From NCBI GenBank assembly GCA_038203615.1, contig JBBRDU010000011.1, forward strand, positions 1 through 55,262: a stretch of 55,262 nucleotides of DNA. Direction: 5' to 3'. This DNA comes from JBBRDU01 sp038203615 (lineage in GTDB: Bacteria > Verrucomicrobiota > Verrucomicrobiia > Chthoniobacterales > UBA10450). The notes beneath the pieces are model-generated. The model worked only from the letters and a program-made list of their open reading frames with translations, was not told the DNA's origin and ran no database searches. The translations under genes and the position numbers were made by a program. Every line of letters starts with the position of its first letter. Position 1 is the stretch's first letter. Below, piece after piece: positions 42,426-50,617 of the stretch.

Positions 42426-44657
42426 TCACACGCGGGAGCGTCGTCGCCCGGAGTTCCGCGTGTATTTCACGGGCCGGCGCTTCGGATCAATCTTGGAGAT
42501 GCCGGCGCCGTTTTTGACTTCCATGATTTGATCGCGCAGGAGAGCCGCGCGTTCGAACTCCAGATTGGCCGAGGCGGTCTGCATCTCGTCCTCGAGTTCG
42601 CGCAGTAATTCAGTGAGATCAAGATTTCCGCCCGCTTCCTGAATGACGGACGCGGCGATTTCGCGTCCGCGCAGAATGGTATGCAAACTTTCCTGGACGG
42701 CCCGCCGCACCGTCTGCGGAGTGATGCCATGCTTCTCGTTGTATTCCATCTGCTTGGTCCGGCGATATTCCGAAATGGAAATCAACGCGGCCATGCTTCG
42801 GGTCATCTGATCGGCGAAAAGGACCACCTCGCCATTGATGTGACGGGCGGCGCGCCCAGCCGGTTGAATGAGAGAGGTCTGGCTGCGGAGAAAGCCTTCC
42901 TTGTCGGCGTCGAGGATGCAGACGAGCGACACTTCAGGCAAATCCAGCCCCTCTCGCAGCAGATTGATGCCGACCAGGATATCGAACTCAGCCGCGCGCA
43001 GCCCGCGCAGGATTTCCACGCGCTCGATCGTATCGATGTCGCTGTGCAGGTAACGCACCTTCAGCCCGACATCGCGCAAGTAGTCGGCCAGGTCTTCCGC
43101 GGTTCGCTTGGTCAGCGTGGTGACCAGCACACGCTCGTTCTTTTCCACGCGCCCGCGACAAAGCTCGATCGTGTCGTCGATTTGATGTTTCAACGCCTTG
43201 ATGGTGACCTTTGGATCCAACAATCCCGTCGGGCGAATGATCTGTTCGACCACGAGCGGTTTCCCCGGGGTATGCACATCGAACTCCGCCGGCGGCTGGT
43301 CCGTGCGCGATAATTGCAGGGGCGCCCCATCCTTGCCCATGCGCCGGTCATAGACGGCCGTCACCGGCTCGCCTGGCAGGACGAAGGGCACGTCTTCATC
43401 CTGTCCGATGCGCGAACGCTTGTGCGGGAAGTAGCCCTGGTTGCCGACGATGCTGTTCTTAATTTCGAATTCGGCGGGCGTGGCGCTGACGTAGATGACC
43501 TGGTTGGCCAGCTTCATGAACTCGGGAAAATTGAGCGGTCGATTGTCGAGCGCGCTGGGGAGACGAAAGCCGTAGTCCACCAGCACGCTCTTACGGGACC
43601 GATCGCCTTCGTACATGCCGCCGATCTGCGGAATGGTGGCGTGCGACTCATCTATCACAAGCAGGAAATCTTTCGGAAAAAAATCGATCAGCGTGTAGGG
43701 CTTGGAGCCGGGCGGGCGTCCGGATAAATGGCGGGAATAATTCTCGATGCCATTGCAGAACCCCATTTCCTGCAACATCTCGAGGTCGTACTCGGTGCGC
43801 ATGCGCAGGCGTTGCGCCTCGAGCAGCTTGGATTGTGACTCCAGTTCGATGATGCGTTGCTCGAGCTCGCTCCGGATGGAACTGAGCGCGCGATTCAGCT
43901 TGTCGGCCGGGGTAACGAACTGTTTGGCCGGATAAAACGTGATCATTCCCAACGAATCACGAGCGTTGCCGGTGAGAGGATCGAACCGCGTTATGGCGTC
44001 CAGTTCATCGCCGAAAAACTCGAGCCGGATGGCCTCTTCGTCGGCCGTGGCCGGATAGACTTCGACCACGTCGCCGCGGACCCGGAATTTTCCGCGGGAA
44101 AAATTCATGTCGTTGCGCTCGTAAAGCATGTCGATGAGCCGGCTGAGGACCGCTTCGCGGCTGATCTGCTGGCCCTTTTTTACGGTCAGAAGCATGCGCA
44201 GATAATCTTCCGGGGAAGTAACGCCGTAAATGCAGGAGACACTAGCCACGACGATGGTGTCCCGCCGGGAAAGGAGCGCGCTGGTGGCGGAAAGGCGGAG
44301 CCGCTCGATTTCCTCGTTAATGGAGGAATCTTTCTCGATGTAGGTGTCGGAGCGCGGGATGTAGGCTTCCGGCTGATAGTAATCGAAATAACTGACGAAA
44401 TATTCGACGGCGTTGTGCGGGAAGAACTGTTTGAACTCGGAGTAGAGCTGGGCCGCGAGGGTCTTGTTGTGGGAGATGACGAGCGTCGGCCGTTCGACTT
44501 CTCGGACGACGTTGGCCACGCTGAACGTTTTGCCGGACCCGGTCACACCAAGCAGGGTCTGGTGCCGGTTGCCCGCCTCGACCGATTTGACCAGCTTGGC
44601 GATGGCCTGGCTCTGGTCACCCCGCGGTTGGTAGGTCGATTCGAGCTGAAACGGCAT
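42426..44657 (-). CDS. uvrB: Excinuclease ABC subunit B
   Basis: A 743-residue product; standard length is about 670-700. Walker A LLGVTGSGKTFS, the DNA-clamping beta-hairpin YFDYYQPEAYIPRSDTYIEK, the helicase motifs (VIDESHATIPQIGGMYEGD, YVSATPAEFE, RVLVTTLTKRTAEDLADYL, DILVGINLLREGLDLPEVSL) and the C-terminal UVR motif (ELEDEMQTASANLEFERAA) are all present. UvrB verifies damage with UvrA and loads UvrC in nucleotide excision repair. The start ATG at MPFQLESTYQPRGDQ is conserved. The extra C-terminal tail is basic (RRRSRV). It is a housekeeping gene bordering the integron end. Confidence 0.97.
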   Translation of the reverse strand: MPFQLESTYQPRGDQSQAIAKLVKSVEAGNRHQTLLGVTGSGKTFSVANVVREVERPTLVISHNKTLAAQLYSEFKQFFPHNAVEYFVSYFDYYQPEAYIPRSDTYIEKDSSINEEIERLRLSATSALLSRRDTIVVASVSCIYGVTSPEDYLRMLLTVKKGQQISREAVLSRLIDMLYERNDMNFSRGKFRVRGDVVEVYPATADEEAIRLEFFGDELDAITRFDPLTGNARDSLGMITFYPAKQFVTPADKLNRALSSIRSELEQRIIELESQSKLLEAQRLRMRTEYDLEMLQEMGFCNGIENYSRHLSGRPPGSKPYTLIDFFPKDFLLVIDESHATIPQIGGMYEGDRSRKSVLVDYGFRLPSALDNRPLNFPEFMKLANQVIYVSATPAEFEIKNSIVGNQGYFPHKRSRIGQDEDVPFVLPGEPVTAVYDRRMGKDGAPLQLSRTDQPPAEFDVHTPGKPLVVEQIIRPTGLLDPKVTIKALKHQIDDTIELCRGRVEKNERVLVTTLTKRTAEDLADYLRDVGLKVRYLHSDIDTIERVEILRGLRAAEFDILVGINLLREGLDLPEVSLVCILDADKEGFLRSQTSLIQPAGRAARHINGEVVLFADQMTRSMAALISISEYRRTKQMEYNEKHGITPQTVRRAVQESLHTILRGREIAASVIQEAGGNLDLTELLRELEDEMQTASANLEFERAALLRDQIMEVKNGAGISKIDPKRRPVKYTRNSGRRRSRV

Positions 44658-44737
44658 CGCTTAGAATAGCATTATGGCTTCCTGGTCGAAAGCTGAGTCT
44701 CGATTTTGACTCGTCACTTTCCGGCCCGAGACTAAGA

Positions 44738-44872
44738 ATGGAAACACCCACGCCCGCTGAGCCTGATTCGGACGTTCGGTTGGAGATTGGGCACGTCCTT
44801 TTTATGGATGTGGTGGGTTATTCGAAATTGCTGCTCAACGATCAGCGCGAGTTGCAGCAACAACTCGCGCAG
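44738..44872 (+). pseudogene. N-terminal remnant of an adenylate/guanylate-cyclase-type gene cut by the integron array
   Basis: The first about 45 codons encode METPTPAEPDSDVRLEIGHV and then VLFMDVVGYSKLLLNDQREL. The FMDVVGYSK segment is the start of a class III nucleotide-cyclase domain, where Asp binds metal. After QQQLAQ the sequence stops resembling the family. Instead, the minus strand now carries a cassette-like lipoprotein gene. The gene thus lost everything downstream, including the rest of the cyclase domain and any TPR region. The exact breakpoint is within about 10 bases. The uvrB and cyclase genes are divergent, probably the original layout. Confidence 0.7.
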
Positions 44873-44874
44873 GC

Positions 44875-45001
44875 TGCGCGTTATGTCGGCTTCGGCGACG
44901 TCTTTCGTGTGGCCGTAAATGAGCGCGTCACAAAATCTCTGCGTCGCGCACGACCCGAAAAGCAACGCCGTGGCAGCTGCTACACTCATCGAACGCACCA
45001 T
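44875..45001 (-). pseudogene. Truncated cassette gene for a small lipoprotein
   Basis: The frame reads MVRSMSVAAATALLFGSCAT, a lipoprotein-like leader with Cys, then RFCDALIYGHTKDVAEADI, and then runs into antisense cyclase sequence. The ATG is two bases from the core of the neighbouring attC, as in other cassettes here. The 3' end and its own attC are gone. It therefore marks the breakpoint where the array joins the cyclase gene. Confidence 0.55.
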
Positions 45002-45002
45002 G

Positions 45003-45125
45003 GGCCAACGAAAATAAGATCAGCCACCGCTGGCGAGAGCGAAAGTGATTTGCAATGGACGTGTTTTCAGAAAGTGAAGCGAGGCATCGGAACGGCCAGC
45101 GGTTGGCTGCATCGCATGGTTAAAC
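45003..45125 (-). repeat. attC site of the methyltransferase cassette
   Basis: Outer cores are GGCCAAC (degenerate) and GTTAAAC. Inner arms AGATCAGCCACCGCTGGC and GCCAGCGGTTGGCTGCATC are complementary apart from extrahelical bases. It starts four bases past the methyltransferase stop. It is the last complete attC of the array. Confidence 0.85.
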
Positions 45126-45128
45126 CTA

Positions 45129-45932
45129 TCACGCCTTCACCGCGCGAGTGATCAAATAATCCTGCCTAACGACATTGTCCTCGAAATACGGCTCGATCAG
45201 TGCGTCGTATTCGCGACGGAACTGCGCCAGCCGCGCAGGGTCAAACGTGCCTAATGACTCAACTAGTTTCAACATCGGACCGGCGGTGCGCTCGATGTGA
45301 TCGCGATAGTTTTGCACGCTCAGCGCCGGGAAAAGCATGCACGCGCGGTCGAACAAAATGGCCTTCACGGCGGAGCCGAGTCGCTCGCGGACGATGGCGA
45401 CGTCGCCCCATTGTGGCGACGGCGACACGCCGGGCGGCGCTGGCGGCATGTAACTCCCGACCAAAGCAAAACTGCTGCCGATCAACAGCTCCGGCGGCCA
45501 CGTCGTGAAGGCGATCGTGCCGCCCGGCCTCAGCACACGCAGCATTTCGCCAATGGCAACATTCGGCCGCGGCGCGAACATGTGACCGAAGTGGCTGAGC
45601 ACGACGTCAAAAGCGGCGTCATCGAACGGCAACGCCTCCGCGTCGCCTTCGCGAAAATCGGTTTCCAGATTGGCGATGCGCGCGTTCTCTCTCGCGCGCT
45701 CGAGCAACTCCGGCGTAAGATCGACACCGCGCGCGCGGGCGCCCACCCGCGCAGCGGTGATCGCGGCCACGCCCGTGCCGCAGCCGACATCGAGAAGAGT
45801 TTGTCCGGCGCGAACATCGGCGAACTTCACCAAACGCGCTGCCGCCGGCGTGGTCAGCGCCTCAAGTGGCGCGAAATGCTTCCAGCCTTGTCGTTGCGCT
45901 TCTTTGAATGTGGCAATGTCTTCTTTAGTCAT
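45129..45932 (-). CDS. SAM-dependent methyltransferase (cassette gene)
   Basis: A 267-residue product. The class I motif I LLDVGCGTGVAAITAARVGA, followed by ARGVDLTPELLERARENA and LPFDDAAFDVVLSHFGHMFA, then MLRVLRPGGTIAFTTWPPE, is the Methyltransf_11/UbiE-like pattern. The C-terminal half is cassette-specific and may set the substrate, which is unknown. I chose the start MTKEDIATFKEAQ, preceded by GGAA about 12 bases upstream; a longer frame upstream crosses the cassette border. It is cytoplasmic. It is the largest cytosolic enzyme in the array. Confidence 0.88.
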   Translation of the reverse strand: MTKEDIATFKEAQRQGWKHFAPLEALTTPAAARLVKFADVRAGQTLLDVGCGTGVAAITAARVGARARGVDLTPELLERARENARIANLETDFREGDAEALPFDDAAFDVVLSHFGHMFAPRPNVAIGEMLRVLRPGGTIAFTTWPPELLIGSSFALVGSYMPPAPPGVSPSPQWGDVAIVRERLGSAVKAILFDRACMLFPALSVQNYRDHIERTAGPMLKLVESLGTFDPARLAQFRREYDALIEPYFEDNVVRQDYLITRAVKA

Positions 45933-45965
45933 GCGCCAATCATTTCCGGGTTGTATCTGTAATAG

Positions 45966-46061
45966 GTCTAACGAAACAGAGATAAGCCACGGCAGGGTGT
46001 CGTGGCAAACACACTGAAGTGGCATCGAAATGGGGCCGTGGACATCATCGATTGGTTAGGC
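45966..46061 (-). repeat. attC site of the TonB_C-like protein cassette
   Basis: The cores are GTCTAAC and GTTAGGC. The arms AGATAAGCCACGGC and GCCGTGGACATCATCGATTG are partly paired. It is 96 bases, the more diverged member of the family. It lies between the stop of one minus gene (46109) and the start of the next. Confidence 0.8.
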
Positions 46062-46108
46062 GCAAGGTCGATAATTATGTGAATACGGGTAATCGCAAGA
46101 AACTGATA

Positions 46109-46867
46109 TCACCATAGGCGATACCATTCTGGCACAAAGTAGAACTTGATGTGCGTCGTGGATTCGACCGGTTTGCCGTTTCGGTAAGCCGGCAAGTATA
46201 GTCGCTGCCGAAAGATCATCAGCGCCGCATCACCGTAAGACGGTTTACCCGGAGGGGTGATGCTTTGCAAACGAACATCTTTAAGATGGCCTGCCGCGTC
46301 GACGGTGAGAAGCATCTCGGCCATAACCGGTTTATCGTCACTCGCCCAGGCGCCGGACGGATCTTTCCACTTCGCGAAGTCATAGATCTTCCCCGGCAAC
46401 CATATTGGCTGTGGAGCAATGAAATCACTCTCCTTTTGCAATTCCGGCAGCTCCTGATTTGCAAAAAGCCTGAGATGCGGTTTTCCGTCGACGACACTAA
46501 ATGCCGCCGTTCCATAAAACCACGCGTAGACATTGCGATGTTGATAAACGGCGGGCATGAAGCGCGCTTCCGCCAGTCTTTCGCGCAGTTCGTCCCGTAA
46601 CGGTTCGGTCTCTTTTGTCGTTCCCCAAACCTTCGAATATGAGGGATAGCCGTTGGGATCGACCCGAGCTAGAAAAAACAGCGCCCCATGCTGCTGGCTC
46701 CGATCCATTAGGTGTTTGGTGTTGATCAAATTAACGAGTGACTTCGGCCCGGAACCGACCAGCGCCGGCAACATGTCGGGATTTTCAGCGAGGAGTGATC
46801 TGCCACAGAGCAGCGTGCCCAAGACCGCGGCCACGAATATGTTTGTAAATCGAAGGGCAATTCTCAT
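46109..46867 (-). CDS. Exported protein with TonB C-terminal-like domain (cassette gene)
   Basis: A 252-residue product with a signal peptide (IFVAAVLGTLLCGRSLLA). The C-terminal about 90 residues look like a TonB_C fold: VMAEMLLTVDAAGHLKDVRLQSITPPG, then AALMIFRQRLYLPAYRNGKPV and a last strand THIKFYFVPEWY. There is no TonB-type N-terminal anchor or Pro-rich linker, so it is not an energy transducer. The middle (DGKPHLRLFANQELPELQ) is not recognised. It is probably periplasmic. The start is set by the leader. Confidence 0.75.
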   Translation of the reverse strand: MRIALRFTNIFVAAVLGTLLCGRSLLAENPDMLPALVGSGPKSLVNLINTKHLMDRSQQHGALFFLARVDPNGYPSYSKVWGTTKETEPLRDELRERLAEARFMPAVYQHRNVYAWFYGTAAFSVVDGKPHLRLFANQELPELQKESDFIAPQPIWLPGKIYDFAKWKDPSGAWASDDKPVMAEMLLTVDAAGHLKDVRLQSITPPGKPSYGDAALMIFRQRLYLPAYRNGKPVESTTHIKFYFVPEWYRLW

Positions 46868-47154
46868 AAAGGAATTGGGTCCTTAGTTAAATGTAAAATC
46901 GAATTACCGGCATTATTTGCCTTCTCCGAGCCACATTACTGTAACCGAGCGTTACCGCGAATTGAAGTGCGTTAATCATCCCAAGTAAATCTCTCGCCGG
47001 GTAGCTGCATCGTTTGGCCCGCTATGGTGCTAGCCGAGGTTTATCGAGCTAAATGGCGCAAGCGGATGAACTTGTATCTAACACCCAAACTCTCCAGCAA
47101 CTCGGATAAACGTGCAGCCTGCGGCCCATGTCCTGCTGTTCAATCTCTGGAATC
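46868..47154. other. Intergenic region with degenerate attC-like remnant
   Basis: There is no supported gene. GGTAGCTGCATCGTTTGG (about 47000-47017) resembles the inner arm of the local attC family, and an ATCTAAC core-like word lies at 47087-47093. A complete site cannot be drawn, so a cassette border probably existed and has decayed. Confidence 0.4.
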
Positions 47155-47550
47155 ATGAGCGACCCTTTGCAGATCCTGGTTGTCGAGGATGAAAAAGCCC
47201 TTGCGCACATGATTGCAACGGTGCTTGGAGGTCCGGCAGCCAAATTAACCACGGCGGCGAATGGCTGGGAGGCGCTCATGAAGATCGGCGCTGCGGTCCG
47301 ACCTTTTGACCTTGTTATTACTGACCATCGTATGCCGCGCATGACGGGCCTCCAATTGGTGCATCGACTAAGGGAAAAAAACTTTGGCGGCAAGATCCTC
47401 GTTCTGTCGGGTTATCTCTCGGACGAGGATATTCGCGCTTACGAAGAGCTGAGTGTGGACATGATGATGTCCAAACCGTTTGACTTTGACGAGCTGCAAC
47501 AAGCAATGGCCGTTCTTAACAGGAAAGCCTCAGTGCTCGCCGAAGCGTAA
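47155..47550 (+). CDS. Stand-alone response regulator receiver (cassette region, reverse orientation)
   Basis: A 131-residue single REC domain. The acidic pair (VVEDEKA), phosphoacceptor Asp (VITDHRMPRM), Thr/Ser switch (VLSGYLS) and Lys (MMSKPFDF) are all intact, so it can be phosphorylated, unlike the NarL-type protein near 16 kb. There is no output domain; CheY-like or phosphorelay use is likely. It is on the plus strand, against the usual direction of the array, and would need its own promoter. GTTAGGC occurs 12 bases after its stop. Confidence 0.88.
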   Translation: MSDPLQILVVEDEKALAHMIATVLGGPAAKLTTAANGWEALMKIGAAVRPFDLVITDHRMPRMTGLQLVHRLREKNFGGKILVLSGYLSDEDIRAYEELSVDMMMSKPFDFDELQQAMAVLNRKASVLAEA

Positions 47551-47561
47551 GATTTGTGAAC

Positions 47562-47635
47562 GTTAGGCGGTCTTACGTTGGCCTGCGAGCCTGCTCGCGA
47601 ACGCATTCGGAATTGGCTCCAGTGATTGGTTAGGC
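47562..47635. repeat. Candidate attC between the receiver gene and the next cassette
   Basis: GTTAGGC cores occur at 47562-47568 and 47629-47635, with a hairpin GCGAG-CCTG-CTCGC between. The left core is in the same orientation as the right one, and the arm pairing is poor, so the site may be rearranged. It could be the remnant of two fused sites. Orientation is uncertain. Confidence 0.45.
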
Positions 47636-47670
47636 GACTTCGTGATCACGCCGTGCGTGTCCGTCGAAGC

Positions 47671-47714
47671 AAAAAAGCAAAAAAGCCGGCCAGCGCGCGA
47701 GGCACTGGCCGGCT
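47671..47714 (-). terminator. Intrinsic terminator after the exported cassette gene
   Basis: On the minus strand the perfect 10-base stem AGCCGGCCAG/CTGGCCGGCT (11-base loop) is followed by TTTTTTGCTTTTTTGC. It lies 24 bases past the stop of the gene ending at 47738. Such a terminator within a cassette implies the gene has its own transcription unit. Confidence 0.9.
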
Positions 47715-47737
47715 GGTTGATTCCGCCCGGTTGAATT

Positions 47738-48205
47738 CTACTGCTTGTCGAAAACGGACGTCGTGTTTACCGGCTTGCCATCTGCGCCCGTCATCGTTTC
47801 CGTGACGGTGCGGCTTTTGCCATCAGCCGCGATGACCACTTTGCCGTTGCCTACGCTCTTGCCGTCTCTCGTCAGGTTGTAGGTGAGCGTGCTTGCGTCC
47901 ACTTTCGTGTAGGCGCGCATGTCGTGGGTCGGACTGCCTTTAGCCGCATAGTCCTTCCCGTCGAATTTGCCCGTCCATTCGACGTGCACCGCTTTGCCGG
48001 CACCGTCCACGCCATCCCCGGTGCTCTTCACTTCGTCACCGCTTTGCCCATAAACAACTGTGTTGTTGTGCGGCGAGCCTGCCGGGATCTTCGATTGCGA
48101 TTCATTGAGTTTCCACGTTCCCATAAAGGCGTCGTCGCCGGCGAAGCAAAGGCTAGCCGCGGCGGCCGAGATGAGGAGTGCGAGCAGAGTGGTTCTTGTT
48201 TTCAT
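47738..48205 (-). CDS. Exported small beta-barrel-like protein (cassette gene)
   Basis: A 155-residue product with a signal peptide (TTLLALLISAAAASLCFA). The mature part starts GDDAFMGTWKLNESQSKIP, resembling proteins annotated only as hypothetical and lipocalin-like in overall strand pattern (GTW at the start, alternating short strands, VSVFDKQ-like end). The function is unknown. It is closed by a strong terminator. ATCTAAC, an attC core, lies 18 bases before the ATG. The start was chosen at MKTRTTLL, excluding a longer frame crossing the core. Confidence 0.75.
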   Translation of the reverse strand: MKTRTTLLALLISAAAASLCFAGDDAFMGTWKLNESQSKIPAGSPHNNTVVYGQSGDEVKSTGDGVDGAGKAVHVEWTGKFDGKDYAAKGSPTHDMRAYTKVDASTLTYNLTRDGKSVGNGKVVIAADGKSRTVTETMTGADGKPVNTTSVFDKQ

Positions 48206-48333
48206 GGCGGGTATCCAGCGGCCATCTAACGAGTGTGGCAAGTTTAAAAAGCACGTAACCTGTTGCTCGTGCGAGCCTTGCGCCAGTTCGTATTCAGAGT
48301 GTGACTGCACCGACTAAAACAATGCGCGGATAG

Positions 48334-48458
48334 GCCTAACGAAACACAAGATCAGCTACGCCTACCGGGAGCAAGCGCGGCTCGGAGCTAAAGGGTTCTA
48401 GCTATCATTGAAAGTGGATCGTACAGCGGGTAGGCGTTAGCTGCACCGCTTGGCTAGG
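48334..48458 (-). repeat. attC site of the EamA-like cassette
   Basis: The left core is GCCTAAC; the right core is decayed (GCTAGGT). The arms GATCAGCTACGCCTAC and GTAGGCGTTAGCTGCACC pair well with two extra bases. An adjacent ATCTAAC at 48223 and GATAGGC at 48330 may outline a second, gene-less cassette between 48223 and 48336. Confidence 0.78.
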
Positions 48459-48475
48459 TAGCACGGGTGAAAACA

Positions 48476-48901
48476 CTAGCGGCGTAGTAGAAAGAGTCCT
48501 GCGATGGCAAGCAAAATACCGAGAAGGCGCTGAATGGAAGCGGGCTCCCTGAAAAAGAGAATGCCGGCAATGGCCATGATGGCGGCGCCTCCTGCGAGGA
48601 TCACGGGAACGGATGAAAGAGGACCACCCCGCTGGAAGAGGAGAAAAAACGCTACCGTGCCAGCGCCGACGCAAACACCGGTCAGCGCGGAATAGAAAAC
48701 ACCCGCTGAGGAAACCTTCTGATTCCAGCGACCGCCAAACCAGAGCGCGCTAATGTACAGCAGGATGGTCAGCGCGGCGACTGCCTCCACGACGAAGCCG
48801 CCGATGCCATCGCCGATGCGCTCGGAGGCGAGGCGAGTGAAAATTTGATGCGCGCCGTAAAGAACAGCGGCCACGACTGCATACCAGAACCAAGGTGCCA
48901 T
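48476..48901 (-). CDS. EamA/DMT half-transporter (cassette gene)
   Basis: A 141-residue product with five predicted helices: FWYAVVAAVLYGAHQIF, GFVVEAVAALTILLYIS, VFYSALTGVCVGAGTVAFFLLF, SSVPVILAGGAAIMAIAGILFF and LLGILLAIAGLFLL. FFREPASIQRLLGILLAIAGL is typical of the EamA C-terminal repeat. A single EamA domain would need to dimerise. Small DMT proteins are frequent integron cargo. The substrate is unknown. Confidence 0.85.
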   Translation of the reverse strand: MAPWFWYAVVAAVLYGAHQIFTRLASERIGDGIGGFVVEAVAALTILLYISALWFGGRWNQKVSSAGVFYSALTGVCVGAGTVAFFLLFQRGGPLSSVPVILAGGAAIMAIAGILFFREPASIQRLLGILLAIAGLFLLRR

Positions 48902-48937
48902 ATATTTTGAGGGAGTGGATTACGAGACGCAAGTGCT

Positions 48938-49046
48938 ACCTAACGGAAGCGAGATCAGCAACCGCGCGATTTACGAGTGACGGTCATGACAAACTGAGAG
49001 CTGGGCATAAGGACGGTCCGCGGTTCGCTGCATCGCATGGTTAGAC
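48938..49046 (-). repeat. attC site of the SnoaL-like lipoprotein cassette
   Basis: The cores are ACCTAAC and GTTAGAC. The arms GAGATCAGCAACCGCG and CGCGGTTCGCTGCATC pair with the usual extra bases. It is 109 bases, the same size as the next site, with a shared middle stretch (GAGCTGGGCATAAG) near the right arm. Confidence 0.85.
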
Positions 49047-49076
49047 CCACGCGCGACTAAATGAAGAAGCGACATA

Positions 49077-49574
49077 CTACGACTTTGGCGTGGCCACTGG
49101 CTCCTCGTTCGAAATGTCCACGACACAACGCCACTGTCCATCAGGCTCGGAACGCCAGACGGATATGCCGCGAAGATGCAGAGTCATCGGACTGCCGTTC
49201 GGCCCAGGCACAGTGAGCTCGTCCGTGCCACGCATGTAGGCGAACCTGCCGTCGGGGGAGAAAACAGGTTTCTGCGAAACCCAGTGGATTTTGAATCCCG
49301 GAGTATTAAAACTGGACGTGACGTAAGCACGAATCGCCGCCTTGCCCTCGAGCACGGGCTGGCCCGGGAAAATGAGCACTGCGTCATCACTCCAATAGGA
49401 GACGACGTTCTCGACATCTTTTCCAGCCGTCGCGAGGTCTGCCCACTCTGCGTCGCGGCGCAACAACTTTTCTCCTTCCGTCGCAGGATCGAAAGCTGGG
49501 CGTGAACAACCAACCAGAGCAAATGCAAAAACGACGAGTGGCAAATAACGTGATAATAGCATAGAGCGGTTCAT
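49077..49574 (-). CDS. SnoaL/DUF4440-type lipoprotein (cassette gene)
   Basis: A 165-residue product with a lipobox (VVFAFALVGCSRP, Cys near 23). A SnoaL-like (NTF2 fold) domain follows: LLRRDAEWADLATAGKDVEN, VVSYWSDDAVLIFPGQPVLEGKAAIRAYV, and DELTVPGPNGSPMTLHLRGISVWR. These cone-shaped domains bind small molecules; here it is tethered in the envelope. The ATG is 5 bases from the neighbouring attC core, so there is almost no leader. Function is not predicted. Confidence 0.85.
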   Translation of the reverse strand: MNRSMLLSRYLPLVVFAFALVGCSRPAFDPATEGEKLLRRDAEWADLATAGKDVENVVSYWSDDAVLIFPGQPVLEGKAAIRAYVTSSFNTPGFKIHWVSQKPVFSPDGRFAYMRGTDELTVPGPNGSPMTLHLRGISVWRSEPDGQWRCVVDISNEEPVATPKS

Positions 49575-49578
49575 AAAG

Positions 49579-49687
49579 GCCTAACGAGACACAAGATCAG
49601 CCACCGCGCGAATCAACAATGACATTCGCATGCTCTCAGAGCTGGGCATAAGTACGGTCCGCGGTTGGCTGCATCGCCTGGTGAGGC
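49579..49687 (-). repeat. attC site of the unknown cassette gene ending at 49613
   Basis: The cores are GCCTAAC and GTGAGGC. The arms GATCAGCCACCGCG and CGCGGTTGGCTGCATC are complementary apart from two extrahelical bases, the clearest example in the array. The neighbouring gene's stop codon lies inside this site. Confidence 0.9.
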
Positions 49688-50029
49688 GTTTGTGGGGAGA
49701 TCATCTGGATACACTTTGAAACCTTTTGCTCGCCAGTGCGCCCGAATCCAATTGAGTACTTCGGTCGAGTCGGATGTGACATGGACATCTCGATCGTTGC
49801 AGAACAGGAACCGTGCATCAAGCCCTATCGGCTCAATCCAGCAGTCGTAGAGGCCAAACTTGAATCCTTTGGTTCGTTCACGCTCCGAAACGAGAGAAGG
49901 AACCTCGGCAAGCAGAACCGTTTGGGGAGTACCAACGTCCTCCAAACCGGGATCGCCTGGAGTGAAGCCAAAGGCAACGCCGACCTGATTGATGCCGCGC
50001 TGTGCCATGAGAGACATGGCATCTTGCAA
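49613..50029 (-). CDS. Unknown soluble protein (cassette gene), start uncertain
   Basis: At least 138 residues. No family was recognised. The frame stays open upstream of the TTG used here for another about 15 codons (ILTNILTEEQFRAELQDAM), up to the next attC core, with no ATG/GTG. The true start may be an unusual codon such as CTG or ATT. The last about 25 codons lie inside the attC, so the C-terminus (ANRGPYLCPALRACECHC) is encoded by the recombination site. The body (FKFGLYDCWIEPIGLDARFLF) looks like a compact alpha/beta protein, possibly immunity-like. The function is unknown. Confidence 0.6.
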   Translation of the reverse strand: MQDAMSLMAQRGINQVGVAFGFTPGDPGLEDVGTPQTVLLAEVPSLVSERERTKGFKFGLYDCWIEPIGLDARFLFCNDRDVHVTSDSTEVLNWIRAHWRAKGFKVYPDDLPTNASPGDAANRGPYLCPALRACECHC

Positions 50030-50077
50030 CTCAGCTCGAAACTGCTCCTCCGTCAGAATGTTCGTGAGAATCTCTAC

Positions 50078-50617
50078 GCCTAACGAGAAGTAGGTCCAAT
50101 TACTACGTCTTTAAAGGCGCAATAATTGGGCCTAATCCGGCACCTTACCTGGGATGCCGTCGCTGAAATGTCGGATTTCACACTTCGATATTGCCAAAGG
50201 CATGGACCCCGGGGCAAACCAAACTGACGTGAGACTCTCAGAAACCGGAGGTCGGAAGTCAGCGATCAGTGGTCGGAGATCAGAAAGGCGTGCCGTTGAT
50301 CAGTCGGCAACACATTCCTGGACGGCGAATCGCATCGAGCTTTTTATTTCAGCTTTCAGCGTTTCAGCCTTTCAGCTTTTCTTCAGACCACCATGGTTTC
50401 GCCGCCGTCGCTCCAGTCGCTCGGGCAGGCGGAGCCGACGGCATTGAGCTGCACTGTGTACACCTGACTAGGCGTTAGGCCAGTGAAGATGTCGCGCGAG
50501 GCAGGTGGTCTGAACTTGTGGGACTAACACAGCCGGCAGGCAGCTGCGTCCTGTCAGGCGCAATCCGACAGGCGTTTTACCTTGCTTGCGAACGACGTTG
50601 TAAGAAAATCGCGCATT
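50078..50617. other. Cassette border with long region lacking a gene
   Basis: A core GCCTAAC at 50078-50084 starts it. TAGGTCCAATTA and TAATTGGGCCTA (50091-50133) form a 12-base hairpin with one wobble pair. GCGTTAGGCC occurs near 50467. Between them there are simple, repeat-like stretches (TCAGCTTTCAGCGTTTCAGC; GGAGGTCGGAAGTCAGCGAT) and no gene. The site appears to be rearranged, so a full attC cannot be assigned. Confidence 0.45.
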
